A stretch of 64,000 nt of DNA from Blasia pusilla (GCA_050084515.1 CM114271.1:13826001-13890000); one strand, 5' to 3'. Positions 1 to 12,984 are shown, counted from the first letter of the stretch. The notes: generated from the letters alone by a model not told the origin. Program-made: numbers and translations.

Positions 1-1055
1 TGCGTTCGTCTCAATAAATGTCAATTTTTTTTACTTCCATCAGGGGAGTGAGAGCGTGAGCAGCATCTCAACTCTGCAAGTCTATAAACATGCAAGAGGA
101 AGGCCAAAAGCTATAGTGATTTTGTTGGTTATGTAGCCACCAACAAGAGATCAAACTTTTGTTGCACTTCACTATGGAATTTTTAGCTTCTGAAGGTTGG
201 TTAAGTCCGCTCATTAAGTGATGGCTTTGGTTGCAGTTCTCTATCGCGCGCATGTGACAACAAAATTTGGGATTCTATTTGGTATAGTTGCATCTTTATG
301 TAGCTTTAATTTTCTTCACACAACTCCAACTTTGTAGGATCTAGCCTTGTTCTTTTGGCTCATATCTCATCTTCATATATATCCAAAATTTCTTTGATAG
401 TTGATGAAAATACTAGAAAACGATAGATCATAGGTGGAGATCTAAATAGCATACTTCACAAGAAGTATTGCAAGCACCTATTTGTTATTTGCCAAGTTGA
501 ACTAGGTTGGTCATCCACTTCTATTGCATACTTGGATGCACTCTTCAACCTATAATCCATGATCATTGTCATTTGCCTAATTCAATTGATGCAATAGTTA
601 AGTGCAAGAATCTCATTTCCAAACTATGGTACCTCTTTGTGAAACTATTCTAGTCTACTTGTTATTATACACCAATAACTATGTTTTCTTTTTTAGCATT
701 GTGTGTAGGAGTGGATCCATATTGGCTAGACATAGGACTTTTGAATATCAACAACTTTGCATCAAGTACTTTTCTTGAACTACAACCCATGTGTTAATTC
801 TTTTAAGTAGACACTATGTATGCTTGGACCCATATTTAGTTTTAAACCCCCACTACAAGATGAGAGTAGATGTGAATAACAATGAAATTCAACACCATAA
901 ATTGTATACCTGTTGGAGCTTGTTAGTGAATTGTGAGAGACAAACATTGTTTGTTTTATCATCCTTAGTTGCTAACAATAACATGTAATATCTAAAGGTT
1001 GTCCGTACTACTAGTAAAGCTTTTTCATCACAAAGTCACAGACCTCTTGTGTATG
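1..1055. other. No gene recognised
   Basis: No open frame here shows a recognisable domain, and no LTR boundary or RNA gene could be supported. The sequence is moderately AT-rich. The right part adjoins gypsy 3'-end sequence that starts near 1056. Confidence 0.5.
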
Positions 1056-1430
1056 TAGTAATGTCTAAGTTATTACATAAACACGCACGATCCCATGCTT
1101 ACTCATGGCATTCAAACAACCAGACGAGAAGTACCTAAATATCTCCAATTGCCCCCATAGTTGATGGTTAGGTCCCTCTAACTCTAGATAGCCATCTATC
1201 CCTACCTACCATCATATATATCTCTTGGACGCTAAGAGCAAAAAGATCAGGTGCTCATGTGGCCCCATCGTCTTCTTTTCATCCATGTCACAGACACAAG
1301 TCAAAATTTAGAACTACGTATTCTATGTACATGTGGAACACATCCATTGTCCCTGAGGAACCCTAGTGAGAGGTGGCGTCCAACATGCCATATGTCATCC
1401 TCTCGAACATCCGTCACAGACTAGCATTGT
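1056..1430 (-). pseudogene. 3' end of a Ty3/gypsy element: PHD-finger remnant, polypurine tract and LTR start
   Basis: On the minus strand 1430 to about 1330 encodes the second half of a PHD finger: CDGCSRG, a stop where Trp is expected, HMAC, then TPPLTRVPQG and WMCSTC. This matches the family pattern of Cys pair, Trp-His, Cys, Pro-Pro, Cys pair. It continues the integrase reading frame found at 2433-3657, from which it is split by a solo LTR. Further down, near 1150, a purine-rich tract is followed by TGGAGATATTT. That is the first LTR sequence of the family whose 5' LTR lies at 33635-33828, and about 70 bp are shared. The protein is degenerate and cannot be functional. Confidence 0.65.
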
Positions 1431-2432
1431 TGTCGCGACCCTCATGACCAAACAAGTGCCAAGCGGAACATCGGAACATTAGCGGGCTCACGCTAAGATG
1501 GTTTGCGCGTTGGAGTTGTCTCAAAGAGGAGACAAGAGACGAGACGCGAGCGAGGAGTCGCGTTTTAGATGTTATGGTCGCGACTGAGAAACCTGGCCCA
1601 AACGCGGAATGAGACTTGAAGAAGTCGAGTCTAGGAAGTGGGTTGCCAACGGAAAGATCCGGATTTGGAACGCCACTAGCGTTTGAGAGTTTCCGATTGT
1701 ATTTATGACCATAACTTTTAGCGCCAAGATGCGTTTAGAGAAAATAAGGGTGCGTTGGAAAGCTTATAGAGAGCCGGTCCAAACGCACCAAAGATCGCTG
1801 CAATCGCATAAGCAGCGGCCGAGATACAACCCGAAAACGACTGTAAGTGGAGTCGGGTTGAGGGCCACAATGAAGGGTCCGACCCTCTTTTCCCAAAGGG
1901 GAGGGGTTATTGGAGAACCCCAGAAGTACTAGTAAGGGGGAAGGTCTCCGAGAGTGCTTGGAACCCAAACCCCACTTTGGGCGCCGCGGGGCGGCTCAAG
2001 GGCATGGAACGGAACGCGAGTTTGGGCGTTGGGTTGGAAAACCTGCACCAAGTCCATTGAGGTGATTCTAGACATCCCTCTTGGATTTCACACCGCGACT
2101 CAATTACTTGGGTCTCGGTTCGGAACTCACCCAAGGACCGTTGAACAGTTGGGATCGCTAGGCGCGTAAGTGCCGTTTCAGATCCCTGGACTAACCAGGA
2201 AGTCTGTTCCAAGTCTTGAAGGACTTGGCATGTTTTGGAAGCTAGGAACTAAGGAAGGTTGAGCTTGATGAGACGCCGAGTCGAGGACTCGGTGGGTTGG
2301 AACGCTGGTTGGCCCAGACCCGACTAACGAGAGTGCATGTTTGGGTGCAGATCGGCGATGAGTTCGTGACCTACTGAACGCACGCTTCCGCAACACTAAA
2401 GATTGACGTTCAAGGAGAGTAGGGGTGGGACA
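1431..2432 (+). mobile_element. Solo LTR of the gag-only (TR-GAG) family, with 5-bp TSD
   Basis: This 1002-bp segment starts TGTCGCGACCC and ends GTGGGACA. It is flanked on both sides by ATTGT (1426-1430 and 2433-2437), a perfect 5-bp target-site duplication. The sequence is homologous along its length to the LTRs at 36725-38986 and 40298-41309. There is no internal region, so it is a solo LTR left by recombination between two LTRs. It interrupts the coding sequence of a minus-strand gypsy integrase between the integrase C-terminal region and the PHD finger. Confidence 0.93.
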
Positions 2433-3657
2433 ATTGTGGCTGCACCACGGGCAAAAGCACACAACATACATCGCAAGCCTGCAAGAACTGTTGTTAAGCT
2501 TGGATCAACTGTACCGTCAATGTTAGGAAGGAGACATGGCGCACAGTTACGCACATGATCCTTCCAAACCATATCATCGCGTCCCTCCAATAAGAGAACA
2601 CAAATGGCAAAACCTCACGCACTCTCAAGATAGTGCACCTTGCAGTCACATTCAAGGTCGTGGGTGCCGTCTACTGTAAGTAGACATAGTCTCCCTCATG
2701 AAACCTCCAGATAGTAGATCGATAACTACCTCTCTGAATAGTCGCATACCTCAACGTATTCCGATGTTGTGCAAATGCCAAGTTCTCAAACGCCATGGGC
2801 ATCACTCTCCAAAACAACTAAGTCCTCTGAGAACATGCTCGCATCCATACATCAAGGTCATCAAGGTTCAACACCTCACCAACATCTCAACGGATGGTCG
2901 TAGGTAAATCTAGCTCTCGACCATAAAGCAACACGTACGATGAGAAAGACGCTAAGGATGCTTGCCTGTTGAATTTGTATCCCATTGCCAACCATGGCAA
3001 CTTGAGGTCCCAATCTGCTAGGTGACCTCTATGCAAGCCATACTTACGCAATCCTCTCTTCACCATCTACACAACCCTCTACACTAGTCCATTCGCCTCA
3101 GGATGATCTCGCAAAGTGGTGCGGTGGTCGATCAGTGCCTGATCACGCAAGGCCTGAAACTCCCCTCGAAACTCTGTACCCTAGTCTGTCAACACCTCAA
3201 CAGGTGCGCGGTAATGACTCAACACTCGATCTAGGAAGGCAAATACTACTCCCTCACTCTCTTTTTCAGGCAATGCAACCAACTCTGTCCATTTCGAGAA
3301 GTGCTCGACCATCACCAACACATAACGACTATGGCGCTCCGTCAAAGATAAAGGTCTTGCAAAATCCAAACTCCATCTATAACCTAAACTCATAATCGGA
3401 AGTGGATGCAGTTGTGGAGTCAGAGGATTGAATGATACTCAGACCCGATCACACACCATGCATATGGAAACAAACTGTTGAACGTCAGTATGCATGCCTC
3501 GCCACCAATATTGTATATGGAGCAAGCTATACGTCTACTTCACTCCAAAATAACCCAACTCCTCGTGGGCATGACGCACCAAACATGCTCTCTGTGAAGG
3601 ATGAGGCACTACATGTACTCTACCATCCTCCCAAACTTGCAACACATGTGTCCCCTC
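2433..3657 (-). pseudogene. Ty3/gypsy integrase (core and C-terminal region), broken
   Basis: The minus strand reads an integrase core: LDFARP carries the first catalytic Asp, then RYVLVMVEHFSKW, then VLTD followed by a stop and GTEF for the second Asp, then DHPEANGLV for the Glu region. After that come a GDYVYLQ-type GPY/F-like region and a WKDHVRNCAPC segment leading to RCMLC, the first zinc ligands of the PHD finger completed at 1330-1430. Several stops and frameshifts are present. The right end is cut at 3657/3658, where an opposed element begins. It is close in sequence to the integrase at 42022-43440. Confidence 0.85.
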
Positions 3658-6019
3658 TGTCATGACCATACAGATTATGTCGTAGAGTATAGTGTGCTAG
3701 TAGAGGCCATACCTTATGTAGGGTTGTAGTGTCTAGGTAGAGATGCGGTTTCATAGATAGGGTTGGGGGTTACTCAGTTGAGGGTGACTTTTCCAGTAGG
3801 GCCCGCTCTTAGGTTGGAGGATATAATGTGGAGTGCACTCAAAGAACTGTTAGTTTTTTGAGTTGAGCTTGTTGTATTGGGAGTTAGCCTTGGTAGTGAG
3901 TAGAGCTCTTGGCTATGGTGGTTCCCGCAAGCTTCAACCTGGATTCTCCCATCGTGGAGTGGGTTTGGCTCGATTGTATGTGATTCTATACGTGTTCTAT
4001 GACAGTAGGTCTTCCATGGATTTCACTCAAAGAACTAGAGTAGATCGATGGTAGCTTCGATTGTGGATCAGTAGGATCTGGTTAGGGTTGATTGTGTACT
4101 CAACCGTGGATGTTCGTGGCTTGTGGCCTATGTTGGAGGTATGAATCTGGTGCATGGTTGATTGGGAAAGAAGAACCTTGCGGAGAGCTTTCCAACGCGC
4201 TTTAGATCACCGGATTTTGTTAAGGGAGTTGGAAGTTATCAAGGATTGAAGATTCTGGTTCGTGTTCGACGGTTTTCCGATGTGGGGGGCTAGGAGTGCG
4301 GAAGCTCCGTTGAAGTTCATCCAGATCGGGTGAGAGGTTCCTATTGCTACCTGTATTGTGATCTCATGTGAAGCTATCTGCTTGAGTGTGTGGAGCGTTG
4401 CAGATTTTTGTGTGCATGAATCTGGGCGGAAGCGTTGTCGGATTTGCGATTCTGGAGGTGTATGGACACCAAGTTTTTCTGATTTTTAGCTCGGAGTACA
4501 GAGCTTGGTTGTAGCTAATTTTTTGTGGAGAGATATCTATGGTGACCAATTGAATTGTGGTTGAAACAGATTCAATTTTGGTTGAGGATTTGTGGAGTAA
4601 TTGCTGATCGAAATTTTGCAGCAGCAGATCGGAGGGGCTGGTTGGTTGATGATTCGCCCATTGTTGGAGATGCCTATCCCGTTAGGAGAACCTTGGTTTG
4701 GCCTCTCTCCATAGAGAAGCATGGCGAAGTGTGGCGATAGGGGCATGTCTTGAGCATTTCTCGGCGTTTCGAGGTTTCGAGGCTTCGAGGCAACTCGTGG
4801 TAGCTCGGGGCGAGTGGGCGTGAGAGGCGGAGCAAGGAGCAAGGAGCAAGGAGCAAGCAAGCAAACTTGCTTGCTTGGGCGTGAGGTAATTTTTTCAGGA
4901 TATGTGAGTTTAGTGTAGCATAACTCGTCACCCATCTTTGGGCTATTCTGCCTGGAAGACGCTTAACTGCTGAGTTCTTAACTATGCCAGTGTACACACT
5001 GGTGTAGCTCATTTGGTGATTTTAGGAGATGTATTAGGCACTTTATGCATCTCGGGTTTTTGGTTGATGAACCTCTAGCGCATAGTACAGTATAGCCTCT
5101 CCATGCATGTGATATTTTCAAGTGCACGAGTCCAACTAGCACGTCATCGACCCGCGGCGGAGTAGCTATTGTGTTAGAATTGTGTGGTGGGTTCTGTGGA
5201 TTCAGGGGGCGCCACATTTGGTGGATTGTGTTACCTTGATTTCCATTTTCCATTGGAGGGTTGTCGTTGGACTTCTTGTGTTTGGATCCCCTCCATCGTT
5301 GCTTCTTGCTTGCGCGCCCATTGTTAGGGTTGACGCTGATTTCCAGAGTAGTTTTATCGCTGTGTGCTACCGGTAGTGAGGCTGGAGTGATGACCAGTAG
5401 ACCGTGGGAGGTTTCTTGTGCTGATGACAGGTTAAGTTGCCTACACCCATAGCTAGTAGAGCTAGAATAGTACAACGACATCGACGTCTTGGTTACTTAG
5501 TGATGATTTGGTGGTGGTGCGGCATCGGCGTTGGTCATCACGGAGCTGTCTGGTGGTCTTGTTGGGGACCGTGGTACAGACAATGGTGGTTTTACATGGA
5601 GTGGATTGAGGTATCGGCTACCTTTTCCACTTTCGACGGTTGATGAAGAGGAGGACGAGGGTGTTCTAAACACAGAGTCTGCTATGTTGTTATCGAGGGT
5701 TGCAGCTCCATTGATTTGGGACATGGATGGGATATACGGGGCCATGAAGGGCCCACAATGATACTCGGGTGCAGTGGGCACCATTGAGTTGGAGGACTTC
5801 ATTCAGGAGTTTGATACGTGGTGTGATATGCAGATGTTGCGGAACGCCACATTGTTTACACCCTTCTTGGCTTGGAAGGGGTTGTTTGAACACTTAGAGG
5901 GACCACCCATGGATGATTACCATGAGTTTAGGAAGGATCATGTTGCTGAGATTGAGGCGTGGAGACAATGTTTCCACGCTATGTGTCTATCACCCATGGT
6001 GGTATTGGTAGTAGTGTAA
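3658..6019 (+). mobile_element. 5' part of a second DNMT-family gypsy element (A1 repeat, leader, gag start)
   Basis: The segment starts TGTCATGACC and its first 367 bp (3658-4024) match the terminal repeat A1 of the element at 41310-51180. A leader of about 1.5 kb follows, homologous to 49350-50813 on the opposite strand. The gag reading frame then runs from about 5507 to 6019, including the DDYHEFRKDHVAEIEAW block. One stop (5759-5761) and frame breaks occur. Homology stops near 6019, so the rest of the element, including any methyltransferase, is lost. It abuts an integrase remnant at 3657, which shows one gypsy copy inserted into another. Confidence 0.88.
4911..5010 (-). repeat. 5S rRNA-like sequence in the gypsy leader
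   Basis: On the minus strand about 100 nt resemble plant 5S rRNA in the right order: a CACCAG start region, AGAACTC, GTTAAGCGT (the A-box region) and GATGGGTGAC (the C-box region). The homologous segment of the second copy is at 49871-49985. The orientation is antisense to the element. Similarity was judged by eye against the known plant 5S consensus. It is a relic in an element, not a functional 5S gene. Confidence 0.7.
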
Positions 6020-6776
6020 CGCAACCAATAATAGCGAGTGGGTGGTATGGGATAGATTTAAAGGGTGGGAGAATAAAATGACGTGTCAACTTGAGGTGGA
6101 GAATCGGAATTTATGGGCCGTTTGTAGGGGCTATAAATATTACAACTTCTAGTGAAATCTCTAAGAAATATATAATGTTAACTTCCATATTAAAGATAGA
6201 GTTTATAATTTCCTGAGTTTTTTCTTGAGACCATAAGATTTCCATTTAAACGTAGCCAGATTTTCCAGTACCAAATTTAATCTGTTTTTTAATACCATGA
6301 TTTTTTTATTGAAATGGCACGATCATACGGCACCTTAATGGTGAAATGTAATCACAAGATTAAAAAGGTAAAACAATTTTAAAGAACAAGGAAAAGGCCA
6401 AGAAGAAGCAACTAACATTCTGTCTCGTACCTCTATTGTTTTGAGCTTTGAAGGATATGTACATTTCGCGGCATTGTGCTCTTACGTCGATCGTCGATTT
6501 TGCTTGGCAAGTGCTTTGCCGACGGACATTCACTGCACGCGGGAGAGTGACAGCACCAAGGAGGATCAAAGCAGGTCAGTCACGAAAGATCGTTTAGCAG
6601 TTGACTGTGATGGCATGGATGACGATGAGATTTGATTTGGAAACACGGAATTGGAGAATGCCAGGAACAGATTTGTGAAGTCGCTGTACTTCCGGATGAC
6701 CTAAGGAGACTGGAGATTGTGTGGTGTATTATTAGGTCAGGTGCTGCAAGGATATTAGCGTGGATCGGGGGTGAAA
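6020..6776 (+). promoter_or_regulatory. Upstream region of EMC8/9
   Basis: No coding region is seen. A TATA-like CTATAAATATT lies near 6131, about 640 bp before the start codon. That is too far for a core promoter unless the 5' UTR is long or contains an intron. The junction with gypsy sequence at about 6019 places a transposon remnant within 0.8 kb of the gene. Confidence 0.3.
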
Positions 6777-9700
6777 ATGGTGGTAGCAAATAAGTACGAG
6801 ATTGCGCAAACTGCATACGTGAAGATCGTGTTGCATGCGTTGAAGCATCAATGTAGCGCTGTAAACGGTGTCCTTATTGGCAAGGTAACCGGGTTGACCG
6901 ATGTCAATGAGAGCTCGGAAGTCAGCTCCAAAATTGAAATTGTTGATGCTGTGCCGCTATTTCATGGACAACTCGGTTTGCTGCCCATGCTGGAGCTCGC
7001 GCTGTCTCAGGTCGTCTTTTCCTTCTTATCGTTCTCAATTCCACTGTTCTTGGTTGCCAATGACGGTGGAGATACACTTAAAATTTTATCTCCCGCAGAT
7101 TCTTACACTCTGACTAGAATGAGTTTCCGGTGTGCGCAATTTCGAGATCAATGTACATGGGCTATTCAAGTATCTGTTTAGGATTTTGCGTTCTTGTGAT
7201 GGCCTAGTACGCTATTCGATCCACAGCTCTAGCTTATTTGATAGTACATTTAGGTTTGTGTTAAGGTGACCTTGTAGTAAGGCAACCTATCGAAACTCGG
7301 CAAACGTTGCACCCGTCCTTTCTCAAGGTGTATTCATTTGCGTTGCACACTTTATCAGTGGGAATCACGTTGAACAAAACCAGGAGTGGATCGTGTCAAT
7401 CCTTCGTTCGTGGAATTTTCAGCCGATTTGATCAGTTTATTCTACCATCCGGTTCAAAGCTAGTGACTGAAGTTCCTTTACACATGGAATGAGAGTTCAG
7501 CCACCAGGTTATCTCGTAGAAAATCTGCTGTGGAACCTCCCTCATCTCCCTAGAAGTTATATTATGTCATTGTAGCGTGTCTTCTAATCTAATAGTATAA
7601 CGTAGACAGGCTCGTCACATTTAAGATGTTGGTCTATAGTCTGTACGGTTCATGCCAAAATGACCACCTGGTCAATTAACTGTAGCCATGGCTACCAGTT
7701 GTCCTCCAAACTATAGAAGGTTGTAGATGTTCATGTGTAAGTGTCAGGGTTGATAAAGTCAGACATGTTAATGTGTTGCCCTCACATCTGTACTTGTTGA
7801 ATCCAAGAGAATGGATAATCCAGTTAAAACTCTGGTCGGCTCAAAGCTTAGCGGGTCGAGCATCACTGAGTCACTGATCGAGCAAGTGATATTTTTGAGA
7901 TGGGAGATAGAAGTCATGACTCATACCTATGGCATTCGTTCATGTCATAGACTGGAGCGTATTTTTAATTGTGGTGTGCAAATTTCGGAGTCTGCACCAT
8001 TCTTCTTTGTTAGAGGACTCAAGAGCGTTGAAGACTGATGATTGTGAGAAGCAGTAGCTGGAATCGTCTGCAGACGTTAGAGATGTTGAGAGAAGATTTT
8101 CAGAGAGGATTGAGGAAAACAATGTTGAGGTTGACGTCTGATTCTGCTGAAGAGATGGAGATGAGCCCGAGTATTCAAGTTAGTTTCACAGCCATAGTTT
8201 GGGTGGTTGCTCACCTTCTGTATTTTCTATCCTACTATGCATCTTACAGTGCAAAGAGTACTTCATATAGCGATATTTCAAACCTCTGAAAGATTTATTA
8301 GGCTTTGCACAGGTGGAGGAGCATCTGGCTACAAATCAAGAGGGCTTAGTGATTGCTGGTTATTATCATGCGAATGAGAGGTTTGATGATTATGAATTAG
8401 GCCTGCTGGCTCGAAGGATTGGTGATCACATTGCTCGCTTCTGTCCTCAAGCAGGTCTATTGCTGGTACATTTGCAACTCTTAGTAATTACAGTATCATT
8501 AAATGTGAACATGAGTGTATACCATACAAGCTTTAAGATGCTGTGTCAAATGTGTTGTGGCTCTCTCTGCATTGCTTGACCACGAAAATATGATTAAATA
8601 CAGTGCACCCAAAGTAGCTTTAGCTTTCAAGCAGGCATTTAGAGTTTGTTGGGATCTATTGGGCGGATGCATCAATTAAAGCTTCTTCCTGCGGTTAGGA
8701 GGGTGAAGGCTTGACATGGAGATTCGAAATAAAAAAACGAAGGATTAAATGTACCATTGTACTGTGTCTGATTTGAGGCTACCTTAAGGGTTGTTGCAAT
8801 CCATATGTTTGCTGGAGTAATTGATATTCAAGTTATATATCTATCTAAGCTTAATCTAGATCCCATAGAATACTGATCAGAAACAGGATCTCTTACTTTG
8901 ATGAGTTTTTGTTCTAAATAGTCCTTCGTATATGTCCAATTTCTTTGGCTTCCAGCTTGACAACAGGTTACTGGGATCTCTTCAGAAAGGGGCAAATAAG
9001 AAACCTGTAGTTCAGGTGAGTACTTATGGTGTGCAATGCTACACTATTATTCTGTATGGAAATGAAATTTTGGTTTCCCTGGACGGTTATGACAAAATAT
9101 AGATGCTATGTCTTAGAGTAGCTTAAGAAACCTGTGCCTATGTCACAACAGCAAATGTCTCACATTTTCAGGGTTTGTTTGGTTTTAGTTTAGATTCGGT
9201 GCAGTTTTTGGCTCTCACATACACACTTGGCTTCTAGTTAAATCTGCCGGTTAGATTATAAGACCCTTGAGCAGAGGCTTCCCTTCAACCTTCATAATGA
9301 TTTTCTAGCAGATGCTAGATTGTTGAGTGTACAGTCTGCATATGTAAGGAATGGTGGATAACTAGTTTGATAATGTCTATCATTGAAGCTCTTCACACGA
9401 GATGCAGTTCGCGGGTGGCGACAGAGTGGTGATCTATCATTGAAGGAGCCCACAGCCAACAGTATACTAAGTGATTATGTTTCTGAAAAGCGTGAGCAAC
9501 ATCTTGTCGACTTTGATGATCATTTGAATGATATCAGCAAGTAAGTCTTTGATACATAGTTACACCCATAAATTACACATGAGGTTCATGAACTTGTAGC
9601 TGGGAACACCGTTCCAGTTGTGTAATTTGGATGGAGTTGATTCTCAGTTCTTATCATAGTCAACTCTGGATTTTACACAAGAAAGTATACTAATGTTTAG

Positions 9701-10112
9701 AACTAGACTTTGTGATGTTGCTGGTGGATCTTACAGCTTTCCACCTTTCTCTATGTAAATTAGTAGTTCTTAAATGCATTACCACCCTATTGTATTGGTG
9801 GACGGAATTGCAGGGGTATCACTGAAGCTAGGGCTCTCTTCAATTCCATACAATTTTATGTTAATGACAAGTTATCTCATGCTATAATGATTCCATCCCT
9901 AGATGTAGAAGACATAATTCCAGTCTGCAATCAGGTGTGTGTTTTTATAGATATTTCTTCTACTGTGGTGGAGTAATCTGCTCTCAGCTAAACGTTTATT
10001 GCCTTCTTTTTCTAAGATAGGTTTTCTCAGGGGAATGATGGTGTTGAATTACCACTCATATTTATTTTGGTTATGGTGCAGGGACTGGTTGAACCCTGAT
10101 CTATACAACTGA
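6777..10112 (+). CDS. EMC8/9: ER membrane protein complex subunit 8/9 homologue
   Basis: Five coding exons can be joined: 6777-7010, 8313-8465, 8956-9015, 9389-9540 and 10082-10112. They total 630 nt and 209 aa, a normal size for the family. Exon 1 carries the MPN-like N-terminus (YEIAQTAYVKIVLHALKH, then VNGVLIGK and VDAVPLFH). Exon 2 has EEHL and GYYHANERFDD, which are hallmarks of plant EMC8/9. Exon 4 has LKEPTANSILSDYVSEK and DFDDHLNDISK. Exon 5 supplies the C-terminal DWLNPDLYN. All introns have GT-AG ends. EMC8/9 is a soluble, cytosolic-side subunit of the EMC, which inserts membrane proteins into the ER. The MPN fold lacks a JAMM metal site in this family. The start is the ATG at 6777. 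Confidence 0.95.
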
Positions 10113-12164
10113 TGGATGCTTTGCTAATTTTCGTGCGTCATCAATTTTAATGCAAGTGCTCTATTACTATTCTATTTCAGGTTCTCAGTTAGATCATCAG
10201 AGTTTATTAGATAAGAGTTCATGATGATGGTCAGGAATGAAGAGCGGCAGGGGTGCTTTCATGCTTAAAAGAAGGGTTTAATATGCAAGTGTTGAAATGG
10301 TCTCTTAACTGTTAATGGTGCATGTGCTGAAAAGTAGACTTCTTGTCAAACTGCAGTTACTCGCACATCATCATATATTGCTGGTCCATACCAGGAAGGC
10401 AGGAGGTTATCTAGTTCATACACTTAAAGAAGTGGCCAATTTGCCTAAAGATATGCAAGGTTAGGTAGGAGAGCAAACGGAGTTCTCCTCAACCAATTGA
10501 TGTGCAGATTCAGTTCAGGTGCTGTCTTTGTGTAAATTGAGTTTATATTCTCCGAGGTTACTGGAAGTAATCAGGGAGAATGCTTCCAAATTATTTCATT
10601 GAAGATGTATCAGCAAGGTCCGCTGCTGTGCACATTATTGAAAAAGTTGATGTCTGAAGTCCTACAAAAATTGATGGCAGTGAATCTGATGTGACAGATA
10701 GATGGTAAGTGACTTTCACGTTGAGTGGAGAAGAATTAAATTGCTGAGCTAAGTAGAAAGTGTATGCTTTTGTTTGTGGAGGAGGGATATCCAGTGGATG
10801 GTGAGAGGAGTAGGAAACGAGTAAATGAGCAAGCAGAAAGTTAATTAAACTAGTTTACTTGAATGAGTTATTCAAGCACTGCTCCCATTTTAGCATGGAG
10901 CTTTTGTCGTCTCCTCCCTGCCTCTTAAGAAGCAAGTTTGGGTGGTATGCAGTGTTGGTGGCAATGTTTGTCTCTAATGTCCTCAGTGAGCCAAATCATA
11001 TCTTGGTTGGATTGTGTCCCAGAGAACAAAGGAAAACATACCATACAGTCTTGTCCACCACAACATGCTTGATCCGCATCTGAGATAGGAAATAGGAGTG
11101 AGAAGATGACAGGACATGTACGCTCTAGAGTATGGTTTCCCATGACTTTCCCTCACCGGTAAGGAAACCTCATTTCTAGGGCCAATTCTCCTTGTTGCTT
11201 GGGTGGCAAATACATAGTGCAAACAAAAATCAGCCATCTCTGGGCAGGCAAATTTTATATCATGTTTTTAAGTGTATTGTGTTTCTCGCCTTGTCAGATT
11301 TATAGTTGCTGTCTGGTTTCAGTTACCACAAGGAGTATGCCAGCTGCATCGGCTGTGTTGATGAGGATCTTGCCAGCTGCGTACTTAACTTATTTTAAAG
11401 CTCTTTAACCTGGGCGTGTACTGTTGCGAGGGGAAATCATTACTTAAATTGAAGTTGAATGGAGTACAAAACAATCTGCAGTTTAGTTGTGCAGATTTGA
11501 AGCCCTTATGTTAAAGATCCTGGGTCGCACGGAAGGTGACAGCAATAGTTTGATGGCTCGTTTATCTTGAATAAAAAATGAAGATTTGATCAAAATCTGA
11601 AATTAGTGCCGCAAAGCCGAAACCACTTCTTTCATGTGAGTTCCAGAGATGAATGTAGAACCTGAAATTTCTGTTCCCGTAATGTTCTGGAATGACAATT
11701 CTGAAAGCATCAAAATCCCAAAAAGGCACTTGGAAATCTCAGACGTAGATGGTTAGTCAGGAAAACTCCCTAACAATGCCAAGATTGAGCAAAACTCTGA
11801 GCACAGAACACTATTTTGAAGCACGGAAATCGTGTAAAAGTGCAGTAGGTGTCTTGGAAGTATGTGTCCCTTTCGGTCCCAAAGTCTAGTACTTCTTCTA
11901 TGAGACATGTCGGTTATTGTGGAGCTTGAAATTCTCTTCATCGGTATGTATGAAGTCACCTAGAGTCTGTAAACGGAAGGATCCTAAGACAAGCCGCCCA
12001 ACACGCACATATCGGCACTCTTCATATGAACATATCCCCGTTTTCTACGTTGACAAGTCCTTCAATCCAGTAGTCGGGCTTCATTTGGTTATGTTACAGT
12101 ATTTGTTTCGATTCTTCTTCGAATTATATTTTCGGTAGTTTTGTGGTTACGTCTTGGACTTCCC
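10113..12164. other. EMC8/9 downstream region, no further gene recognised
   Basis: The 3' UTR of EMC8/9 presumably begins here, but no convincing poly(A) site was fixed. Short open frames at 10859-11083 and 11199-11408 have no recognised domain and look like chance. The stretch shows no LTR, RNA gene or array. Confidence 0.4.
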
Positions 12165-12984
12165 CATCCTTCTCTTTTAGGTGTGCCGAATTGTGTATGC
12201 GGGGATCCCATTGATGTCAAGGGTATCCATATTCTCCGATTGTGTACATGGTGAACGAACGGTTACACATGATGTCATTAGAGAGGCGGTAGCATCGGTG
12301 GCTCGTACGGCAGGATACATCGTTGGGCAAGAGCAACTCCATGTCCTACCTTCAACCACACAAGCAACCTCTCGTCGGAGAGTGGATCTTGTTATGTCTC
12401 GAGGTGGATTTCGGACATTAGGTGATGTGGTGGTTGTTGATCCAACACGTTCTTACTTGGTGTGTAGAATTGCACAAACCAAAGGTTTGATGGCCGAAGC
12501 TGCAGCAAGAATTAAGGAGTTAAGTTATGCTGTGAGACATGCAACTGACGGATTTATTCCGTTTGCAGTCGAAGTATTCGGTCATTTACATGTGCCTTTT
12601 GATACTTTCCTAAAAACATGTGCTCACCACTCCCTCGAGAATCATTACCTTGCCCCTTCCCGTAGTCCTTCTCTCTCAGTTGTTACTACTTATTTTAGGC
12701 AATGCATCTCAGTGGCCTTACAACGTGCACAAGCCTTGACATTAATACGTCGTGCGGAGGTGGTGGGAGATCGCTCGCCTCGTCGTCCATTCACGTATGA
12801 CCAACCACTCGTGTTCTTGTCAGATTTGTTTCAGACAATTAATCGTGTTGCTTGTTGAGCCGGTGTTTATGTGGGCTTGTTGCCATTTTCTTCTTGCATT
12901 CTTTTATGCTTTTTTTTACTCCTCTTTTGAGTTTTTTTTACCTTTCTTTGTCGTCTTTTGAGGCTTATTTTATAATAAAGTGGA
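12165..12984 (+). mobile_element. 5'-truncated non-LTR-type element, copy A (C-terminal ORF)
   Basis: An open frame of 225 codons (about 12181-12858) ends close to a T-rich 3' tail. The protein has RRVDLVMSRGGFRTLGDVVVVDP, an Asp followed by an Asp-Val-Val-Val strand that resembles a PD-(D/E)XK nuclease core. It ends with YFRQCISVALQRAQAL. I have seen this C-terminal block in reverse-transcriptase polyproteins of plant and algal non-LTR elements, but that family assignment is from memory. Two further copies (13178-13455 and 29184-29581) share the same 3' end but start at different 5' points, as 5'-truncated retroposition products do. No reverse transcriptase is present. Confidence 0.6.

Noticed and set aside
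4537-5012. Overlapping minus-strand ORFs of 112-132 codons
   Set aside because: They lie in the leader of the gypsy element, include the 5S-like segment and low-complexity AGCAAGC repeats, and are not kept intact in the other copy.
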